Made by a program: the position numbers and the translations under genes. Source: JBJXFE01 sp046153875 (GTDB lineage Bacteria > Planctomycetota > Phycisphaerae > Phycisphaerales > UBA1924). From it: a stretch of 64,000 bases of DNA. The notes beneath the pieces were generated by a model. That model was given only the letters and a program-made list of their open reading frames with translations, had not been told where the DNA came from and ran no database searches. This document shows positions 50,447 through 60,500 of the stretch, one piece after another. Numbering within the stretch: position 1 is the first letter of the stretch; the number at the start of each line of letters is the position of its first letter. The stretch spans positions 62,001-126,000 of the forward strand of contig JBJXFE010000023.1 of assembly GCA_046153875.1 (NCBI GenBank), given 5' to 3'.

Positions 50447-51913
50447 ATGGGGTCGATCGCGATCGTCGGCGGCGGGTTCAGCGGTTCGATGGTCGCGGCC
50501 CACCTGCTGCGCTCCGCGACCGCCTGTCGCGTCACCCTCATCGAGCGGCTCGGACCCTTCGGCGGGGGCGTGGCCTACGGCACGCGCTGCGCTTCCCACG
50601 TGCTGAATGTCCCCGCGGGACGGATGAGCGCCCTGGAGGGCGACCCCGACCACTTCCTCCGCTGGCTGCGCCAGCGCGACGCGACGGTGAAGGGGGGGGC
50701 GTTCGTCCCCCGCCCGGTGTACGGCGAGTATGTGCGCCACGTGCTGGCCGAGGCCGAGAAGGCCGCGCCGCCCGGCACCGCGCTAGAGCGCATCCCAGGG
50801 GAAGCGGTCGGCATCGAGCGGGCGGCGCCAACCGGCGCAGGCCGCGAGGACGGCGGGCTGCGCGTCGTCCTGGCCAACGGGCGCGCCACCCCGGCTGATG
50901 CCGTCGTCCTGGCGATCGGGAACTTCCCACCCGCGGACCCTGACGTGCCGTCGCACGGCCTGTTCAGCGATCCACGGTACGCCCGCGATCCCTGGGCCCA
51001 CGATGCGCTGGATGTCGATCCCGAGGCGCCGGTGCTCTTGATCGGGACCGGGCTGACCATGCTCGACATCGCGCTGGCGCTGCGCGACCGCGGGCACCGC
51101 GGCGGCATCCACGCGATCTCGCGCCGGGGGTTGCTCCCGCAACCCCACCGGCCCTCGGCCGCGGCCCCGCGCCACCACGATCGACCCGCGTCGCTCGGCC
51201 GCTGGGACCGCACGGCCCTCGGGCTGCTCCGGGGCCTGCGCCGCGAGGTCGCGCGGGCGGCCGCACATCGCGTGGACTGGCGCGAGGTCGTCACGTCCAT
51301 CCGGGCGCAAACACCGGCGCTGTGGGGCTCGCTCGCGGCGGCGGAACGGCGCCGGTTCCTCGAGCACCTCCGCCCGTTCTGGGAGACGCACCGCCACAGG
51401 GCCGCGCCGCAGACCTGGCAGGGCGTCGAGGCGATGCTGAACTCCGGGCAACTCCGCATCACCGCGGCACGGCTCGAGGCGTTCAACCCCGACGCGAAGG
51501 GCGTGGGCGTGGAGTTTCGGCCCCGCGGCGGGGCCCGGACGGATCGGGCGCGCGTGTCCCGCGTGATCAACTGCACCGGGCCGGACACGAATCTCGCGCG
51601 GGTCCGCGAGGCGCTGGTCGTGTCGCTGCGGAACGCGGGCCTCATCCGACCCGATCCGCTGGGCCTCGGGCTGGACACCGACGAGGATGGGCGGGTGTTG
51701 GATTCCCACGGTCGCGCCGGCACGAGATTGTTCCTCGTCGGCCCCCTGCGCAAAGGGCGGCTGTGGGAGAACACCGCGGTGCCGGAGTTGCGTGTTGAGG
51801 CCGAGAGGCTCGCCGGGACGCTCGTCGGCACGTTGGCCTCAGACGCCGCGCGCCCGGCAAGTCCGGGGCGTGCGGGCGGAGCTCAGGGCCGACCCAGCGC
51901 GGCGCGCGGCTGA
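50447..51913 (+). CDS. FAD/NAD(P)-binding oxidoreductase (YdhS-like)
   Basis: A 488-residue protein with an N-terminal dinucleotide-binding fold (MGSIAIVGGGFSGSMVAAHLL, the GxGxxG type). Further family segments are GGVAYGTRCASHVLNVPAGRMS, the second GxGxT motif LLIGTGLTMLDIALALRDRG, and late INCTGPDTN. This matches the FAD-NAD(P)-binding group that includes YdhS and hydroxyacylglutathione hydrolase-associated proteins. The start at 50447 has AGGAGG 11 bases upstream. The reaction is unknown; it is probably a flavin-dependent oxidoreductase or monooxygenase. No operon partner is visible. Confidence 0.8.
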   Translation: MGSIAIVGGGFSGSMVAAHLLRSATACRVTLIERLGPFGGGVAYGTRCASHVLNVPAGRMSALEGDPDHFLRWLRQRDATVKGGAFVPRPVYGEYVRHVLAEAEKAAPPGTALERIPGEAVGIERAAPTGAGREDGGLRVVLANGRATPADAVVLAIGNFPPADPDVPSHGLFSDPRYARDPWAHDALDVDPEAPVLLIGTGLTMLDIALALRDRGHRGGIHAISRRGLLPQPHRPSAAAPRHHDRPASLGRWDRTALGLLRGLRREVARAAAHRVDWREVVTSIRAQTPALWGSLAAAERRRFLEHLRPFWETHRHRAAPQTWQGVEAMLNSGQLRITAARLEAFNPDAKGVGVEFRPRGGARTDRARVSRVINCTGPDTNLARVREALVVSLRNAGLIRPDPLGLGLDTDEDGRVLDSHGRAGTRLFLVGPLRKGRLWENTAVPELRVEAERLAGTLVGTLASDAARPASPGRAGGAQGRPSAARG

Positions 51914-51999
51914 GTCGCCGGAGGAACTCACCGCGAACCGCCGCGCTCTAACCAAATGCGAACGGAATGCCCTTTCCATGATCGCAGCGCTCCGCTAGG

Positions 52000-52875
52000 A
52001 TGGAACGTATCGGGAGTCCCCGGCGCTCCGCCTGGGCCTTGAACCTGGGGATCGCACTCGTGCGCGAGAGATTCGTGGACGGGGATTGTCGGACCGGCGG
52101 GCGGCAGCCGTCGCGCTGCCGACGTCTCGGATTCACCCTGCTCGAACTCCTGGTCTCGATCGCGATCGTGGGGCTGCTGCTCGCGATCCTCGCCCCGGCG
52201 ATCGGCGCGACGATGAAATCGGCGCGGTCGTTCCGGTGCCAGACCTCGCTGCGGAGCATCGCGTTCGATTTCTCGGTCTTCGCCGACGACGACATGCACG
52301 GCGATCGTGGCAACGACCCGACGGAGGTCGGACCCGGCAGTTTTCGCCTCGAGACGTTCATCGAGAGCCAGTACGGGGTGGACGAGTTCTGGGCCTGGGG
52401 CACGGCCCCATCCCATGCCCTGCCCGACGCCGCGAAGAACGATCCGATGCGATGCCCAGAAGTGCGCGGGCCGGTGACGGTGCTGAACGGTCTGACGTGC
52501 GGCATGGGCGCGATCACACCACCCCGTCACATCTCCTACGGCTTCAACATGCGCCTGCATTTCGCGCAGGTAGTGGACGCCGGGGGGCAGCCAATCGGCG
52601 TGGACGCCAAGCTCTCGTCGAAGATTCTCGACGAGGAGTTGGTGCCGCTGGCGTGGGACGTGGACGGGGAGCGTGCGGGAGCGCTCGGCTCGAACCCGCT
52701 GTTCTCGGCGCCGATGCTCGAGAGCACCGCGGTCTATTCGAATGACCGGTACTGGTACCCGGCGCCGCGCCACCAGGGCCGCGTGAACGTGGTCTTCACC
52801 GACGGCTCGGTGCGGTCGACCCCGCGCCCCCTGGACGAGAATGGGTGGCGCTGGTCCTACCAGCCGGTGCGGTGA
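52000..52875 (+). CDS. type II pseudopilin-like secreted protein
   Basis: A 291-residue protein with the prepilin signature RRLGFTLLELLVSIAIVGLLLAIL, in which cleavage would follow the glycine and the glutamate is at +5. The globular part has FRCQTSLRSIAFDFSVFADDDMHG and ends with WYPAPRHQGRVNVVFTDGSV, a typical close for DUF1559-like proteins. From ATG 52000 the leader is 45 residues. GTG 52060, with GGGG eight bases before it, would give a more usual leader. It is 18 bases upstream of a histidine kinase gene and probably in one operon with it. Confidence 0.82.
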   Translation: MERIGSPRRSAWALNLGIALVRERFVDGDCRTGGRQPSRCRRLGFTLLELLVSIAIVGLLLAILAPAIGATMKSARSFRCQTSLRSIAFDFSVFADDDMHGDRGNDPTEVGPGSFRLETFIESQYGVDEFWAWGTAPSHALPDAAKNDPMRCPEVRGPVTVLNGLTCGMGAITPPRHISYGFNMRLHFAQVVDAGGQPIGVDAKLSSKILDEELVPLAWDVDGERAGALGSNPLFSAPMLESTAVYSNDRYWYPAPRHQGRVNVVFTDGSVRSTPRPLDENGWRWSYQPVR

Positions 52876-52892
52876 CGGCCGGCGGCGTGCGG

Positions 52893-54434
52893 ATGAGCCT
52901 TCAACGAAAGTTCGCCCTGCTGCTGGGGACGCTCGGGCTGATCGTGGTGATCAACCTGGCGACGGCCTTGTGGGCGGTCTGGATCCTCGAGCGCGAGCTC
53001 GCGGGCCCGCTGGCCAGCATCAACCCGGTGCTGACGGAGCTGCACGCGATCAAGCGCGGCGCGGAAGCGGTCGGGCGGGCGCTCCCGTCCGACGGGATCG
53101 GGGATGCCGGCGCGCCCGGGGCGCGGTTCGGCAACCCGCGCGGCACCCTCCCGGACGATGATGGGGCGGCGCGGACCCCGGACGAACGCCGCGCCGCGGT
53201 GCGCGCCGCGCTGGCCATGATGCGCGATCGCCTCGACCGGTTCGAGCGCATCGAGACCGTCCATGTCCGGGCGGGGCTGAGCACGCCGCGGAACTTCCGC
53301 GCCCGCGTGGAGGCGGCGGCCGACGCGATCGGACGCTGGCTCGACACGGACGACGCTTCGGGTCTGGCGACGATGGGGGCGGACCTGAGGGCGCTGCGCG
53401 AACTCATCGAGTTGATCGAGGGGCGCGTGATCGACAACGCGCGGCACGACATGAGCTTCGGGCGTCAGCTCCGGTCACGGGTGCTGTTCATCGTCGGCGC
53501 GTCGCTGGGGCTGCTTGTGCTGGCCGGGGCGTTGGCGGTGGTGCTCGTACGGCGCTGGGTGATGCGTCCGGTGGGCGCCCTGCGCGACGCGGCGGCCCGC
53601 ATCGCGTCGGGCGACCTTTCGCACCGGATTCCGGTTTCCGGCGGCGACGAGCTGGCGCTGCTCAGCACCGAGGTCAACCAGATGGCCGGCACGATCGCAA
53701 CGATGCAGGAGGAGCGCGTGGACCGCGAGCGGCTCGCCGCCGTCGGCGAGATGGTCCGGCGCATCGCCCACAACCTGCGCAATCCGCTGGCGGGCATCCG
53801 CAGCCTGGCCGAGCTGTCGCGGGGCGGATTGCCCGACGGCGCGCCGATCCGGGAGAACCAGGACCGCATCGTCCGCACCGTCGACCGCTTCGAAGGGTGG
53901 CTCAAGGGGCTCCTGAACGCGACGACGCCTCTGCGCTGCACGCCGCGACCAATCGCGGTTGCCGACTGGATCGGCCGTGTGGTGGAGCCGCTCCGGCCCC
54001 TTGCGGCGGCCCGCGGGGTCGAGATTCAGCAACTCACCGAGGGGGCCCCGCCGCAAGCCAACCTCGACCCGATCCACATGGAGCAGGCGATCGTCGCGCT
54101 GGTTACGAACGCGATCCAGGCCTCCCCGAATGGATCCCGAGTCACAGTGTCCGCCCAGGCGGCGCCCCCGAGCCCGAACGCTGGGAACTCCTGGGAACTT
54201 CGGGTATCCGATCAAGGAGAAGGTGTTGCCAACGAGTTGCGGGACAAGATCTTCCGTCCATACTTCACGACGAAGCGCGACGGCACGGGCATAGGACTTG
54301 CAGTGGCCCGTCAGGTGGTCGACCAGCACGGCGGGCGCATCTGGGTTGAAACCCCGCCGACGCAATCGGCGAACGGTTTGGGTGGGGCTCGGGGAGCTTC
54401 ATTCGTGATCTGTCTGCCCCTGAGCGGGGAGTGA
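52893..54434 (+). CDS. membrane sensor histidine kinase with HAMP domain
   Basis: A 513-residue sensor kinase. Two transmembrane helices (about 8-32, LLLGTLGLIVVINLATALWAV; and about 196-220) enclose an extracytoplasmic sensing domain that is largely helical. A HAMP linker (RWVMRPVGALRDAAARIASGDLSHRI) follows. The dimerisation helix carries the phosphoacceptor H293 in VRRIAHNLRNPLAGIRSLAEL, of the NtrB/AtoS type. The ATPase domain has DQGEGVANE and GTGIGLAVARQVVDQHGG. The partner is the NtrC-type regulator 43 bases downstream. The signal may be an envelope or surface state, given the pseudopilin upstream and dockerin protein downstream. Confidence 0.9.
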   Translation: MSLQRKFALLLGTLGLIVVINLATALWAVWILERELAGPLASINPVLTELHAIKRGAEAVGRALPSDGIGDAGAPGARFGNPRGTLPDDDGAARTPDERRAAVRAALAMMRDRLDRFERIETVHVRAGLSTPRNFRARVEAAADAIGRWLDTDDASGLATMGADLRALRELIELIEGRVIDNARHDMSFGRQLRSRVLFIVGASLGLLVLAGALAVVLVRRWVMRPVGALRDAAARIASGDLSHRIPVSGGDELALLSTEVNQMAGTIATMQEERVDRERLAAVGEMVRRIAHNLRNPLAGIRSLAELSRGGLPDGAPIRENQDRIVRTVDRFEGWLKGLLNATTPLRCTPRPIAVADWIGRVVEPLRPLAAARGVEIQQLTEGAPPQANLDPIHMEQAIVALVTNAIQASPNGSRVTVSAQAAPPSPNAGNSWELRVSDQGEGVANELRDKIFRPYFTTKRDGTGIGLAVARQVVDQHGGRIWVETPPTQSANGLGGARGASFVICLPLSGE

Positions 54435-54477
54435 TCGGGCGTTGGTGGCCACAGTCCGCCGGCCCCTGGAGTCTGAT

Positions 54478-55944
54478 GTGGCCAGAGTTCTGGTCATTGA
54501 GGACGAAGAGAACCTGCGGTTCTCGATCGTCCAGTCGCTGCGCCAGGCCGGGCACGAGCCGGGCGAAGCGGACAGCGCGGCCCGCGCCTGGGACGCGACG
54601 CGCGCGTCGGAGTACGACGCGGTCATCACGGATATCCACCTGGGCGCGGAGAACGGCATCGACCTGGTCCGCCGGCTCCGCGAGGACGGGTTCGAGGGCG
54701 GGATCGTCGTGATGACGGCCTACGGGTCGGTGGAGAGCGCCGTCGCGGCGATGAAGGTCGGGGCGGACGACTACGTGCAGAAGCCGCTGAGCCTCGAAGA
54801 GCTTGTCCTGCTCACCGGACGGCTGCTCGAGCACCGGCGGGTGCGCCGGCGCCTGAGCCTGTACGAGCGGCTCGAGAGCGCGCGGTCGGCACGGAGCGGA
54901 CCGATCGGGCAGAGCCCGGCGTGGCGCCAGACGCTCGACCTGGCGACGCGCCTGGCCGCGGCACCGATCATGCCGCGGACGACGGCGACCGGACTCGCCG
55001 GGCGTTCGCTGCCGACGATCCTCCTGCTGGGCGAGACCGGGGTCGGCAAGGGAGTCCTGGCGCGGTACATCCACGATCGCGGGGCGCCGGACGGGCAACC
55101 GGCGGGTCCGTTCGTTCACGTCAACTGCTCGGCGCTGCCTCCGAGCCTCGTGGAGTCGGAGCTGTTCGGGCACGAGAAGGGCGCGTTCACGGACGCCAAG
55201 AGCCAGCGCCCGGGCCTGTTCGAGATGGCCGAGGGCGGGACGATCTTCCTCGACGAGATCGGGGACATGCCCCTGAGCCTGCAGGCGAAGGTCCTGACGA
55301 TCGTCGAGGACGGGACCTTCCGTCGCGTCGGCTCATCGAAAGACCGTTCGGCGTCGGCACGCATCATCGCCGCGACGAACCAGGACTTGGCGCGCCGCGT
55401 CGAGGAGGGCGCGTTCCGCCGCGACCTCCTCTACCGCCTGAACGCGCTGACGATCCGCATCCCGGCGTTGCGACACCGCGGAGCGGACGCGGCGCTCATC
55501 GCCGAGTCGGTGCTGTCGCGTCTGGCCCGTGAATACGGGCGGCCCGGGCTCGCGTTCGGCGACGCGGCGCGCGACGCGCTGATCGCCTACGCCTGGCCCG
55601 GCAATGTCCGCGAACTCATCAACACCGTGCAGCGCGTGGCGATGCTCTGCGACGGGAACGAGGTGCGCCCCGCCGACCTGGCGCTGGGCGGCGCCCCGGA
55701 CCCGACCGTCGCCGAGGCCGCGGCGGGCGGGGGCGGACTCCCGGGGGCGCTGACGTTCGACTTCGAGAACGGGGTCCACCACGCCGAAGACGTCGAGCGC
55801 GAGCTGATCGTCCAGGCTCTGCGCGCCACGCGGGGCAACGTCTCGCGCGCCGCGAAGCTCATCGGGATGCAGCGCAGCAGCCTGCGCTACCGGATCGACC
55901 GCTTCGGGCTCGAGCCCGTGGTGCAGGAGATGGCGAGCCGATGA
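54478..55944 (+). CDS. NtrC-family sigma54-dependent response regulator
   Basis: A 488-residue regulator: receiver with D52 (DAVITDIHLGAENG), AAA+ domain with Walker A GETGVGKG, sigma54-contact loop in the variant GAFTDA, and a C-terminal Fis-type helix-turn-helix (VSRAAKLIGMQRSSLRYRIDRF). The GTG at 54478 is chosen because GGAG lies six bases before it and the protein then begins MARVLVIEDEEN; the frame is open from TTG 54442. Its stop overlaps the following dockerin gene by four bases. This suggests that the regulator and the secreted protein are made together. Confidence 0.92.
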   Translation: MARVLVIEDEENLRFSIVQSLRQAGHEPGEADSAARAWDATRASEYDAVITDIHLGAENGIDLVRRLREDGFEGGIVVMTAYGSVESAVAAMKVGADDYVQKPLSLEELVLLTGRLLEHRRVRRRLSLYERLESARSARSGPIGQSPAWRQTLDLATRLAAAPIMPRTTATGLAGRSLPTILLLGETGVGKGVLARYIHDRGAPDGQPAGPFVHVNCSALPPSLVESELFGHEKGAFTDAKSQRPGLFEMAEGGTIFLDEIGDMPLSLQAKVLTIVEDGTFRRVGSSKDRSASARIIAATNQDLARRVEEGAFRRDLLYRLNALTIRIPALRHRGADAALIAESVLSRLAREYGRPGLAFGDAARDALIAYAWPGNVRELINTVQRVAMLCDGNEVRPADLALGGAPDPTVAEAAAGGGGLPGALTFDFENGVHHAEDVERELIVQALRATRGNVSRAAKLIGMQRSSLRYRIDRFGLEPVVQEMASR

Positions 55945-57419
55945 GCAGAACGTGCGTTCATCCCGTTCTCACGGCCGCGGCGTGTCTCGCCGGCGCATTT
56001 CCCGTCTGGGGCCAGACCTCCCGGAGCTGGACGGATGCGGTCGGCGACGCCGCCGTCCGTCGGACGGATACCGGGGCGAACGGACCGCTGCCCGCCTCGG
56101 GCGTGCTGCCCGACGTGGTCCACGTCACGCTGGGCGGATGGCAGCCGACCAGCCCCGCGAGCGACCCGTACACCGGGTCGTACGTTCCGCCCGCATCGGC
56201 CCGGATCTTCCGCCTCGACGTGGTCTTCAAGGGGCTTGTCAACCCACCGGGGACGCTGGGCCTGGGTGGCCAGGCGTTCGATCCGACCAAGTTCGGGCCC
56301 AGCCCGCTCCATGGGTTCATCGAGTTCGACGTGGACGACGAGAAGAATACCGGCGGTGAGATCGACCAATCGGCCCGGAATCGGTACCTCGGCAACGTCG
56401 CGCGGTTCGGGCGTCGGCCCACGGGCGCGATCGGGGATCGCGCCGCTGCTTCCGCGTGGGAATACGACACCAACTTTGCGAGCACACCGTTCTATGAGCG
56501 CTCGGGCGGCGAGTTCACGCTGGCGATGTGCGGCTGCCACGCGACGACGATCATCGCCAAGCTCTCGGGCGACGGCGACGACCTCTTCGAATCGGGCGAG
56601 GCGTGGATCGTGCGGAGCCGCTACTTCCGGCGCAACGGCGGGTTCGCCTGCAAGTCGAACGTCTTCGGCGGCAGCGCCGTGAAGGAATACGACCCGGAGC
56701 TGAGCTACCGGTTCGCGCACAGCACGGGCACGAACGAGACAACGGTGACGCTGGTGTACGCGCTGGACATGACGGGCGCCGGCCAGTTGCTCGGGCTCGG
56801 CTCACCGCCCCCCGTCAACGCCAACGCCGGCGACGCCACGAGCATCCTCGAAGCCCTGACCGACATCGTGAACAACGCGCCGACGGCCACGGGGAACTGC
56901 GACATCCTCATCGGCGGCTGGGAGGGGCGCAACCCCGCGGACTATCTCGACGTGACGAAGTGGGACGTCCGCGGGATCGTCGGGACGACCTACACCAACA
57001 CCGAGGACAGCGTCTACGTATGGACCGACACCGGCTTTACGGAGACGCCCGGCGACATGAACGCCGACGGCCTCTCCACCCTCGCCGATCGACAGGCGAT
57101 CCTCGCGGGGATCACCGGGCTCGACGGCACGGGGTTCGACGAGGACGGAACGGCGAACGGCGTGGTGGACATCATCGACTTCGGGCCGAACTTCCACCTG
57201 CTCGACGCCGACGGAGACGGGTTCATCCGGTCGCTCGACGTGTCGCTGCTCTGCCCGGCCGACTTCAACGGCGACGGTCAGCTGAGTGTGGCCGACTTCG
57301 GCGCCTTCCAGACGGCGTACCAGTTCGGGGATATGCGTTCGGACTTCAATCACGACGGGCAGCTCACCATCGCCGACTTCAGCGCGTTCCAGACGACGTA
57401 CGTCCTCGGGTGCCCGTGA
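55941..57419 (+). CDS. secreted protein with C-terminal dockerin-like repeats, coupled to the two-component operon
   Basis: A 492-residue exported protein (signal peptide about 1-24, TAAACLAGAFPVWGQ). The body has no domain I can name; it contains FIEFDVDDEKNTGGEIDQ and FEVTLAMCGCH-like beta segments. Asp-rich calcium-type loops follow at 371-440: GDMNADGLSTLADRQ, LLDADGDGFIRSLDVS. Two dockerin-like repeats close the protein (DFNGDGQLSVADFGAFQ, DFNHDGQLTIADFSAFQ, then YVLGCP). These repeats lack the Cys of the other three tags here, except at the terminal GCP. The start overlaps the regulator gene in an ATGA. Confidence 0.8.
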   Translation: MSRTCVHPVLTAAACLAGAFPVWGQTSRSWTDAVGDAAVRRTDTGANGPLPASGVLPDVVHVTLGGWQPTSPASDPYTGSYVPPASARIFRLDVVFKGLVNPPGTLGLGGQAFDPTKFGPSPLHGFIEFDVDDEKNTGGEIDQSARNRYLGNVARFGRRPTGAIGDRAAASAWEYDTNFASTPFYERSGGEFTLAMCGCHATTIIAKLSGDGDDLFESGEAWIVRSRYFRRNGGFACKSNVFGGSAVKEYDPELSYRFAHSTGTNETTVTLVYALDMTGAGQLLGLGSPPPVNANAGDATSILEALTDIVNNAPTATGNCDILIGGWEGRNPADYLDVTKWDVRGIVGTTYTNTEDSVYVWTDTGFTETPGDMNADGLSTLADRQAILAGITGLDGTGFDEDGTANGVVDIIDFGPNFHLLDADGDGFIRSLDVSLLCPADFNGDGQLSVADFGAFQTAYQFGDMRSDFNHDGQLTIADFSAFQTTYVLGCP

Positions 57420-57475
57420 GACTTCGCGCGCTTCGGGGACGCCCGCGCCAGCGTCGCGGGGTCGCGGCACGCCGG

Positions 57476-57505
57476 TTGTGCGCTGAGCGGTCGGCGCGGT
57501 ACTAT
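57476..57505 (+). promoter_or_regulatory. putative promoter of the LptD-like gene
   Basis: TTGTGC (57476-57481) and TACTAT (57500-57505) are separated by 18 bases. The start would fall near 57512, so the ATG at 57516 would have almost no leader. Confidence 0.4.
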
Positions 57506-57515
57506 GCCGCCCGGC

Positions 57516-60500
57516 ATGCCGATCCCGCGATGGTCGCCGACACGGACGTTGGTCTTGGCCGCGAGCGCCGGGATCGCCTTGGCCGCGCCCGCGGGCGCCC
57601 AGCCCGCTGATCCCGCCACCCGGGACTTCGCCCACGGGCGGCTCCCGTCGCCGCGCACGGACGGGCCGATCGAGTTCGGTGCTCAACGCGTCTCGGCATG
57701 GTCTGACTCGATTGGCGAAGTTGGCGTGACCCGCCTGGTGCTGCACGGCGACGTGAAAGTCCGGCTCGGGATCCACAGGTTCACCGCGGCCCGGGCGGCG
57801 GCGTGGCTCGCGCCGTTGCCCGCGAGCGATCCCGAGAGCGGCCCGGACGTCTTCCAGGTTTTCGTCTACTTCGACCGCGTCGGGACCCCCGACGAGGACG
57901 CGGCGGTCGCCCTCGCGGCGGACCGGCTCTCGGTCCAGGGCGTGTTCCGCGCGCCCGACGGCGTCGCCCTGCGTGCGGACCTGCGCACGGACGACCGTCC
58001 GCGCGACGGATTCGTTCGCGAGGCCGAGCGGAAGCTCGCGGCGCACCTGGGCCGGCTGGCGGGCGGCGAGCAGCCGGCCGAGGACATCGCCGCGCTCGGC
58101 GCCGCGGACGCGGCCCCCGCGCGCCCGGGCAACGAACCGATCCGCCCCGGCGCGTCGCGCCCTTTCGAGCCCGCCGCGGAGGACCCGACGGCCCGGCGCG
58201 TGGCCCAGGCGGCAGCGCGCCTGGCGCCGTCGTCGCGCGAGCAGCCGATCTTCGCCTCCACCGGCATCTTCACGATTGCCTCCGGCGAGGTGATCGTCAC
58301 GACCGGGCGGGACGAGAACGTGGTCACCGCGACCGGTGACGAGCGGAGCCCCGTGACGGTGGTCTACTGGGACGCGCGGCGCGACCGCACCCTGCAACTG
58401 ACGGCCGAGCGCGCCGTGGTGTTCGTGGAGCCCGGCGCGGCCCCGGCGGAGGCGCGGTTCTCGGCCGACCAGGTTCGCGGCGTGTACCTTGAAGGTGACG
58501 TGTACGCGGACGACGGGCAGTACCGCGTGCGTGCGCCGCGCGTCTACTACTCGCGCCGCGACAACCGGGCCCTGCTCATCGACGCGGTGTTCTGGACCTA
58601 CGACCAGCAACGCGGGCTGCCGCTGTACGTCCGCGCGAAGACCATCGAACAGCTCGCCGAGAACCGCTACACGGCCACGAACGCCCGGCTGACCAACACC
58701 GCGTTTTTCGACCCGGGCCTCTCGCTCGGCGCGTCGAGCATCACCATCGCCGGGACCGACCGGGATGGGTCCAACTCGGTCTGGCTTGACGCGAAGAGCC
58801 TCACCGTGCGCGCCGGCGGCCTGCCCGTGCTCTGGTTCCCGCGGTTCCGCGGCGACCCCACCGCGATCCCGATCCGTGAGTTGCGCGTTGAGAGCTCCAA
58901 CGGCACCGGCATGGCCATCAAGACCGGCTGGCACGGGGCGTCCCTCCTGGGCTTTGACCTTCCCCCGGGTCAATCGCTCGAGCTCCTGGGGGACTACTAC
59001 TTCGAGCGCGGGCCGGCCGTGGGCCTGGACTGGTCGTGGACGGTCCCGGAGGCAGGCGCGAGCATCGTCGCCTACACGTTGCCGACGGACTCCGGCAGCG
59101 ACCTCACATCGGCCGGGAGGCGGATCAACCGCGACGGTGACTTCCGCGGTCTGGCGCTTGGCGAGTACCGCGGGCGGTTCGCCGAGCACTGGACCATGCT
59201 GGCCCAGGGGGCCCTGATCAGCGATGAGACGTTTGTGGACGCGTTCTTCGACCCGCTGCAGCGCAACCGCCGCGAGTTCGAGAACTCGCTCTACGCCCGG
59301 CGCACCGACGACACCACGTCGTTCACGGCACAGGTCAAGAGCACGCTCGTGGACTTCATCGCCAACGACTACCTGCTCCAGAGCCAGGGGTACACGGTCC
59401 AGCGGATGCCCGAGGCGACCTACACGCGGCCGGCGGACGACCTGCTCCCGGGCCTTTCGCCGGGCCTGCTGACCTACACCTCCGACACGCGCCTGGGCCG
59501 CGTGCGGTTCGAGTTCGACGAACCCGAGGCGCGCGACCGTGGGTTCACCACCAACGCCCTCTCGCAGCAGCTTTTCGGGATCACCCCCGACCAGTCGATC
59601 GCCGAGGCGCTGCGGGCGCAGGGGCTCAACAGCGAGCCCGTCACCCGCTTCGACACCCGCCACGAGGTCAGCGCCCAGCTCGCGGCCGGGCCCGTGCGGT
59701 TCACGCCGTTCGTCGTCGGGCGGGTCACGATGTACGATCACACGTTCACGGACTTCTCGGCGGAGGCCGACGAACGGGTCCGCACGTGGGGCGCGGGCGG
59801 GGCGCACGTCTCCACGGAGTTCCACCGCATCGATAACGGCGTTGAGTCGCGGTTCTTCGACCTGCACCGCGTCCGTCACGTGGTCACGCCGAGCCTCACG
59901 GTCTGGTCGGCGCACACGAACGTCGACCGCGAGGACCTGCCGATCTACGACGAGGCCGTGGAGTCCATCGCGCAGGGCGACATGATCCGCCTGGCCCTGG
60001 ACCAGACATGGCAGACGCAGCGCGGCGGGCCGGGGCGGACGCGCTCGGTGGACGTGTTCAAGCTGAACACCGAGCTGGTGTTCAGTGACGGCACCGGGCC
60101 CGCCCGCTCCCCGATCGGCCGGTTCATCGGCTACCGACCGGAGCAGTCGAGCCTGGGCGACTTCGCGTCGGCCTCCGCCGCGTGGCAGGTGACGGAAGTC
60201 GTCGCCCTCGCGGCGGAGAGCGTCTACGACTTCGACCTGAACCAGCAGGCCCGCACGAGCGTCGGCGCGATGATCCAGCACTCGCCCGACTTCTCCGTCT
60301 TCACCGACGTGCGGTACATCAACTCGCAGGACCAGACCTTCGCGGACTTCGGCGTGCAGTACATCCTCACGCCCAAGTACACGCTCTCGGCCAGCACGGC
60401 GTACGACACCGACCGGGCCGAGTTCCAATCGTTCTTTGTGGACGTGCGCCGGGCCTTCCCCAATGTGTGGCTCGGCGTCGGCGTCGGCTACAACGACATC

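Noticed and set aside
56802..60428. Open frame of 1208 codons antisense to the dockerin and LptD-like genes
   Set aside because: It spans two well-supported genes on the other strand and has repetitive Arg/Val/Asp-rich translation without a domain.
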